NCBI GenBank assembly: GCA_949316495.1
Contig: OX439000.1
Location: forward strand, 6,326,501-6,390,500
Direction: 5' to 3'
Origin: Amphiduros pacificus
Taxonomy: Eukaryota > Annelida > Polychaeta > Phyllodocida > Hesionidae
Length of the DNA stretch: 64,000 nucleotides
Shown: in pieces, positions 36,501 through 45,500 of the stretch
Layout of the letters: each line of letters opens with the position of its first letter
Numbering within the stretch: the stretch's first letter is position 1
Translations under genes and position numbers: made by a program
The notes under the pieces: model-generated
What the model was told of the DNA's origin: nothing
Seen by the model: the letters and a program-made list of their open reading frames with translations, nothing else
Databases searched by the model: none

Positions 36501-39500
36501 TAGGTCATTATAAATTTAAACAAAGATGACAGATGTAAAATAATAGGTGTGCAATACAACATTTGTTGTCATACTATTTGAAGAATAAATAACTTCTTTT
36601 AAACTTAAGAGTAAGTATTTCACTAAGAAAGTAAAAGAAACCTTGTGGATAGCTGGTTTGAACTAGGGTAGGTCAGGAAATCTTCTTAGGGCCTTATCCT
36701 TTATTTTGTTAATGAAAAATTTCAGTGTGTTGAAGTATTTGGCTTCAACATCTGACAGATAGCTGGACAGAAAAATGGTAAGACCTTAGTCTAGCAAGTC
36801 TAGCCAACAGCTGTTGTCGACAAGACAATTACTAAATTATATCATGTTAAAAAAAAAGTATATATGTTATTTATACAACTTCCCACATTAAAAAGTTAAC
36901 ATCAAATGGTTAACATGGAGAGAAATATGTTAATCTTTTATAAATCACAGATGTCCCTCATCCCACATCTGTGTCAACTCTAGTCCTAATCTATGTTCTC
37001 ATCATCTCTTATCCATGATTCATTAATCATAAGCCCATGTATGACGTCACAATAAGTCAGTTAAAAATAAAACAAGGTGTCTGCGTTTAAGAGGTATCCC
37101 TTGGGCACTCCCTGCTCCCTGTTTGAACGCTCATGTTACTAGGCTTGGACACAGGATGTCACAAATTTACAAATATCAGTCCAAAGTTTCTATTTGTGCC
37201 GGACATCTTCTCAAAGAATCTCATAAAATTTTGGCATGCACTGCTGCTACGAGAACTGTCATAACTAATGACATCTTTAAAATATCCTTAACTCAATACA
37301 CCAATATAAGAGTACTAGGAATGTCAAATATTCGAAATAAAGGAATATGCAAACCAAGTGTCAGAATACAGAATGCTAAGCATGTGTAGTAACATCTTGT
37401 ATATATAACACAGAGAACCCTATGGCAATACGATAGATCCACTCTCCTGTGCTGAGACGGACAGCCACCATGCAGTAATTTTCAGTGCTTTGAATATAGC
37501 CAATAATCATTATGACTAGAAAATCATGAGATTATATGTCACAGCTGATATGTCTTTATTTACAGGAGAACCAAACTTACATCTTTCTTACCTGGCATCT
37601 CGATAAATGTTGGCCGAGTGAAACTTGCCCACTTGGATGAGGTTGATTTGATCAATGTGTATGTTCTACTGGTCTATGGCAACAGCTTAAAAATCTAGGA
37701 ATGGTTCATTCTACATGCAGGGATGACAGCTCATTATATTCATTAGCATACCTTGAAATGATCAATACCCAGATGATAATGTAATGTAGCTGATATTTCA
37801 AGTTATATTATACAGTGTCGATTGACTGAAACTTGAGATATTGTGACCTGTGCATTGTTATATTGTTTGCAGTGAGGAGTGTGGCATGTGTTGGAACATG
37901 AGGGTTCAAGTCATGTCATGCTGGTACTATCATATACGACATACTTGGCCTACTAGAGTAGATCTTTAGGTGTTGAATTGTTCATAAATAGATTATTGCA
38001 CAAATTATGCACAGAAGACAAACATAAAACAAAATTATGCACATCTGTACCCCACATTAGAATTTCCTCTAGAATTTGGGGTTGAAAATTATCAGTTTTG
38101 TCCATTTGTAGTGATCAAAAATGTTTTAATGGGAGATTAAATGTCAAGTAACACTTTTTATTTTTTATGTTCAATCTGATTTATATTTTTGTGGTACAGG
38201 TCTTGACCATTGATTTTAATTAAAAATGTTATCTTCAAAGAGCTAAAATTAGAGGTCTATTTGACATTGATACACTCATGTCATGTAGCACAAAGGAAGA
38301 CTAGTAACATATGTTCTAGAAAAAAAACGGACTCAGACTTTGACTGTTACCATCCCTTCTGAACTATTTTATGCTGTGAGGATCCATACAGGATTGCACC
38401 CCTCCACGGTGATTGGGAAGGAAAACTTACCATAGTATATGAGAAAATGTCCCCATTATGTCAAAAAGTAATGGGACAATTTATCCCACAATGGCACATC
38501 ACCGGATATTTTACTCTTTTAAAGGGATTAAGCACCAATTCTACAATTTGGTGTTTTTGAAAGCTTAGCCACATATGAGCATAATGAGAGATTGAAATTA
38601 TAATAGAGTAATAAGATATGTTGCTATGAGACATAGCAGTTGCACTCCCAGCAGAGGTCTGTCTGAGTCAAAAGCTGCACGTGACGGGTAAACACGGGTA
38701 GCGTGAACTTTATTTGACCTCAATTGAGGCTCTAAGTAGGGTAGCACTGTTTGACGTCATTTTGGTACTATTCAAAGGACAATACATTTCATGACGTCAT
38801 AAGCATATTGCCATACTCTTATGACGTCATTTTACCTTTCAGTGCCTCTATGATGACACTCCACATAAAAATGACGCCAATAAAGGAGTGTGCTTTCATT
38901 AGGGGCCTATATGTTAAGCTGTTGTTCAAATAGGTTTTACATACAATGATGGGGATGCATTTTTCAAAAAAAAATATAGACATGAAAGACAAGTACATTT
39001 ATTACTAATGTGTGAATTTTAAACGTTTTTTTCAAAATCGGTGCTTAATCCCTTTAATATTGTGACCCATAATGTTTTTCTAGATATCAGAGGTACATAT
39101 TATTTGTCAGTTAAATATTTTTCCTTCAGATTTTTGGCATGAAATAAAATTTTGTCACTAGCATGTCTGTCCTCAGGGCAATCAACTTTAATAGAGTCAA
39201 TGTGAGACCTGGTGGATAGTACAGTGACATCTGGTGGTAAAAGTCAATGCTGTCAGCATGCTTTTCAAACCAATATGGCACCACACTATGTTTAAGGATC
39301 ATTTAAACAGATTTCAGACAAACTTTGTTAATTTACCAAGCTTTTTAAGCACTTTGCTGTATGTGGCAATTGGCACATATATTGGGTTAAGTAATGGGAC
39401 TATTGCACATGGCGCAGTGCCTTCCCAATCCCTGCCTCCAAATAACTGAAAAGGACCTTCACCAGGTATGAGGTCTGGTGAAGAAGACTTGCTGGACTGA

Positions 39501-42500
39501 AACCATTTTACTGGACCAAAATAAAAGAATACATGATATGAACATGTGACTTCATAAAAAATAGATACCTTGTGACAAATGTCACAATTAGTACTGTAAT
39601 AATCTGTGGTGTCAATAACAATACTATATATGGCTAAAGCCAGGTTGCTTAATACTAAATACATTGAACTGGTTGATATCTGACCTAATGACATTTCCTC
39701 CGTGCTGCGGGCTGTTAAGTGCACTTACACTCTGCTCTCTCATCTAATTCATCAACCCTGTTAAATATCAAGACCTCTGCCCCATTCCCATGCCAGTGGC
39801 CTGAATAACTGTAATATAATCTAGTGTGTGCCTTGTATAACACCACATATATTGCCATTTCTTTCCAGATTGTTATTGGCTTCGTTGTACATTAAGTTTC
39901 TAGGGAGGGCCTTTACTTTACAGGCACAGGCTACACTCAATACACTAATACAGGCAGCAACTAAGTCAGAGGTTACTTGTAGCACTGGTTCATATGTAGG
40001 GTAATAACAACAATTATCATACACAATGAAATAATATCCATGTCAGCAGTAGTCTGCCTTTATTTCATAGGTGTAAATTATCCACAAGTTTGAGTAAATG
40101 TGATTTAACTGTTTGAATATGCATACATGACACAAGGCCACCATTACTGAGAGCAGAAGTGACGAGGTGCTTTTATTTTTGAGTGAAAATGATTGGAGTG
40201 TCACCACAGAGTAATGTTCTTTTATTCACTGAAATACTAATGTGTTGGCAATGACAGATCCCCACCTTGAATGTTTGTGCTAATGCTTGGGCACCTTAAA
40301 AATACTTCAATATTTTGTATATGTGAAATGATTAATTATGAATTCAATAGTAGGTCGAATAATGTCCCAATTTTGCATAAAAACAACTTTTCACTGTCCT
40401 TTACCATGTACTAGAAAATTCATCTCCACGAATCACTTTAGACTGCACAGCATTTGGATTAAATACTCTATATATATATATATGCCAAAGGCCGTCTGGT
40501 TGCCAAAAATCTTTTTAAGAAAACAGTTTTTAAATTTCACAAAAGGTCATTTAGTCCTTAGATATAAATGTTAATCTGGAGTCTTGGCTGCTTGCTGTGT
40601 ACAGGAAATTAATCAAAATGCCAGGATGAATACTTTCACTGTGCCCAATATTAGTTATTAATGAAGGCTGCCTTATTCAAGCTGAGCCATGACATTAACT
40701 TGGATACAATTAATCTATATATATTTATCTGTTCCAACAGTTCCAGATGAATGTCACATAATATTCCACACGGTTCAACTTTAAAATTTCTAATTGAATC
40801 GATAGCAAATATTTAAACCATTCTTAAAATCACAGAGGTCACAGGCAATTTAACATAGGCTTGGGGTATGCTTAAATGATGTAAATATTCACCAAGGGAC
40901 ATTAATAATACATGTAAACTGTAAATAAGTTTGTTTTTTCAATGGAAAAAATATTTTAATGTTGGACATTTCCCCATCTACAGGCCCCCTGCCAACCTCT
41001 CCGACCAATGATTAAATATAGTGGAGTTGTACAGTTCTGGTTCTGGCAAAGTTGTTCAGTTCTGGCGTGTACTTTTCAATGCGAAAAAAAAACAACAACA
41101 TGGAGATCGGCAATCAGCCTACTGAATGTGCATCTAAAATATTCTCTGTTTTGTTCAATGAATTCGTTCCAATATGGTGGCCTGCCGCGGCCAGTAAACA
41201 GGAAGTTGATGCTCTGCACAAGGTCACTCTGAGAGCAGCAGAAGGCTTGTGAACTGTATACACTGACCACTGACCATGGTTATTGTGTAATAACATTTGT
41301 CGCAAAGTTTGCAGTATAAACATTAATATTATGCAAGGAAAAAGTGCTTGAAAACATCATTTATGAATGTCTTAATGGTGGAAACTGCAGACTACATCGT
41401 TGTACATCTTGTGTATTTATAAGTTTGAAGTGGTGGACTCATAGCAAGGTCAGGTTTTGCATTAACCCCTAACAGACTAGCCTAAATTTTGTTGATTGGC
41501 AGGACTAACCATTTTTTTCGGGACTAGTGTATCAACATACTAAATTGATAAAATTAATAACCATGGTTATTCAATACCCTCAATGAAGTGCTGGGGTCAA
41601 AAGTTCATGATCCCCTCAGTCTGACGTCATTATCATGATTACATTGTCACAAGTTACAGCCCTTTAAAATGTTACAAATGACATCATCAAGCCAGAACAA
41701 TGGGGATGTTGCTGGTGGTAGACATTGACGTCCTTCCCCTCCTTTAGGGTTTAACTGATATTTGCAGACCTCTCATATTTTTTGCCAATTCTCTTGGTGA
41801 TCCTATCATGATAAATGACACTTCAGCTTCAAATATTCCATTTATTTTATCTGCCCCATTTGGATAGGATTTCAAAAAACCAGAATTGTTCATTTTTTTG
41901 CATCTCCTGTGAAACACCTTTACAGTGAGGTGCATCATGACATTTCTCCAAAATTCAACATGGTCATCAAATTGTAATAGGCCAATTGCAGGTTGCAATC
42001 TTGCGCCATTGAAAATAACTTACCCAAGTGCACAAAAAATCAGACATAATGTCCTTATGGGTTACCATGAACCTGTTTCTTTCAATGATTGGATTTTTTT
42101 TAGTTTTTTCATGCACTTCCAATTTTGTTTGTGCAGTTTTGGTACATTGTTTTCAATGAGGGTAGCATGGCAACCCGCAATTGGCATTTGTACAAAAAAA
42201 GCTCTCAAGTATCCAATCAATAAAAATAAACAAGATGGTAATCTGCAATCACACCATGTTCCAGAAAAATTATAAAATATTTAACTGTCAAAGGCTATGA
42301 ATTATTCATCAAAATTCTCACTGGAACGTTTTGAATGACCAACACAATTCAAGTTTATGAAATGTGGTCATGATGTCCACACATGATATCAATAAGTAGA
42401 CATAGTATCAATTGATGGTATGAATTTACCCTGTGTAGATGAATGATACCTCACTTGGAACGACCATATCAGAGCCTGATCACACTGTGGTTACGGTTTC

Positions 42501-45500
42501 ATGGTTGGCATTAAAGCTCATTAGCTCAAAACAAAAAATAAATTTTCACTATTGGCTTAAAGCATTCATGAAATGAGGTTTTCAAGCACATATTCCTTCC
42601 ATAATATAACTGTTTATACCCTAAACTTTACAATCAAAAGTTATTACCAATCATATTTCCCCTAAGGAAACTTCTTGGTGTCATTTTTATTTAAAGAGGC
42701 TACAATTTCAATGTCATAGCTGACGTCATTCTATTTTGGCCTGGGATGCATGTGTGGTAAGAATGTGAAGCCTGTATCTCAGATAGCTGATAAGATAGCA
42801 AAATGTCAAAATTTAGTTAACAGACAGACCCACGCTCATTGAGACCAATACTATTGCCCCATACACTGCTCAGGTGTTGGGAGCTTAAAATTATCAACAA
42901 ACAGTTATGATTGTTAATGAATTGACTTCAAAGCATTTTCTCTGCCTGGTTACCATAAAGGTCTGGTTTTAAAACTGGCCAATTCAAACATTTTTCAGAC
43001 ATATTCATGAATTGATTATCTCCCCAAAATAATAATATAACTGTTGAATATGCATTACTAAGCAATGTCATTAAGATAATATAATCGATGTTAAGAAATC
43101 CAGACAATCAAAGTCTATGTTTGGCCCAACAATAAATGTTAAGTAAACTAATCAAGCTAAACGTCTTGTTAATGTAAAGATTAAAAAGATATTTGTAAAA
43201 GATTGTATCGGACCGTAATATAACATTTATTTTTGCTCTCAGATTGTATGTCACCCTAAAAGTTAAGTTGTAAATTGTATTTGTTGCTGATGTCACATAA
43301 CTAACTCCAGAAACATATTTTGGGTAGATTGTAGGTATTGTAGTGCAAGCGAAGCGAGGCAAAATCTTTTTTTAGGTTTCTTTTCCCCTCTAAAACTGAC
43401 TTCTACAAGGTTGAAACTCCATTTTTCCCTAACAATATGATCCTTCGAATAACTTTTCTTTTCTGCAGATGTGCAAGTCTCAATAATTTTTTTTCTTAAA
43501 AGTCACATGACAAGAAAATTGTGAAAATGTTTATATTGAGCAATAATATATTACAATACATGGACATTGCATTTCAACATGTTTTACACATTTTTATAAA
43601 TGGAGTACAGAATTATAGTGGATCAAAGTGATTTGCTGGACACGCCCCTTTTTATGTGGGTCAAATCAGGGCTGCTGAGATTTTGCCGGAAGTGACGCAT
43701 GTTCGCCCTTCATGTTCAAAACAAACCACTCCAAGCCAGTGAAAGTCTGGAGGGATTGTAATTTATAAGTAATAACAAGAGTGTTGATGACATCTTTGAA
43801 CCACTGGTGGCCTAATTAGCACATGTGGATAGTAGGTCAGATCATGTTTCACATCATAGTCACTTGGATTCTGCCTGTAGTGATGGGGAAGACAGGAATA
43901 CAGCCAGCCTCCAAGTTGAGTTTGGCAAACTTACATCTGCCTATTGAGAATATTCAGATCCCTCAAGGGACTGAACTATTCTTTATCATAACATTATGGT
44001 CAAAGTCATTTCCTTGTTGAGAAAGAAATGTTGAAATCTCAAAGTTTAGTATCATTTTTACAGAATTTCTATTTTCATTCAAAATTCCTTTGTCTGTTTG
44101 AATATAAATACTGATATATGATTTAGTTGGGTACCCACTGACACGCAATGACAGACATTAAAAAAATACCAAACTAAACATTTCAAATGGCCATTGAAAT
44201 ACAACTGCAATGCATAAATGATATATAACCAGACCTCAAAATTTAGAAGTCAAAATAATTTCCAGCAATGAAACAGATCTGAAAATATGTGTTGAATGCT
44301 TTCAAAACTTTTTTTTCAATTATGTCATACAAAGTTTAGCTCAACATTACTGAATATGAATAATATTCAACCAATTGATATTGTTACTGGTCATTGGTTA
44401 ACAAATAAATAAATAAATTTTCAGTGTAAAAAAATATGGAAATATCAACTAAAAATAATTCATAGATATTTTAAAAGTGTCATCTCGATGTTCCATTTAC
44501 AGTTTGAAAACCCTTAAACTTCATTCCATGATGTTTTGGGCTAGCTAATAAGTGTCTTGAAACTGATAAGAGTAGAGCAGGCCATATTTCAGACACTATA
44601 CCCAATTAAGTCATGTTTGTTTATTTTCTTCAATTAAAGTAGGGATTGTGGGATGGGAAGCTGATGTAAATGCAAGTCTCTATTTTACAGCCTTAAGTTT
44701 TGCCATTAATCATATTTTCAATGGATGTTATTTGTGTAGAAGTAAGGACATCAGGTGTTATACATGTACAGACATAGGAGGAATATGTGTGCAGGAGATG
44801 CATGCGGGGCGCAATGACGTAGGCAGCCTGCTGACTCAGTTCTAGGTCAAGGGAGTAGGTTAATTACCCTGGGGGTTCAAAGATCTTGGATTATAGCTAA
44901 ACTAAACATCAGACTGCAGAAAAAATTGTCAGATGTTTCTCAGAGGTATGAAATCTAAAGATTTACCACTTAAAAAAATTCTTGTCATATGACTTTTAAG
45001 GTTGGCATTTTCAATTTTTTTTTCTCCAAGTCGTCTCACCGATACTTTTTTTCAACTTGCGTCCACCCCCCTGAATGAATAATGGTCTGCCCCTTATTCA
45101 ATGTAAAACTTAAATTTGTCATGATGTTTGGATGTAGATTTATAAATAAGCTTTCAATACATCAAATTATAGGATTAGTGCTAAATACCTTTAAGCCGGT
45201 AAAATGGATATATGTTTTAGGGCCTCACACCCGTATTCAATAATATCGACATACCGGTATACAGATATTGATATAATAAGCAGTACTGTCATATTGGTGC
45301 TTTGATATATACCGGTAAGTTGTATCGAAATGGGCCCTCATATTATCATAATGAGACCTATATGTAAATACGAAGACTAGGGGATCCATCTTTGTGCAAT
45401 ACATTAATTACCGGTAGTATTTCAATGGGAATGAATACCCTGTGGCAGCGCTCCAATCGTTTTTGCGCCAATAATAAGAGCATCTCCCTGTCACTTCCAC

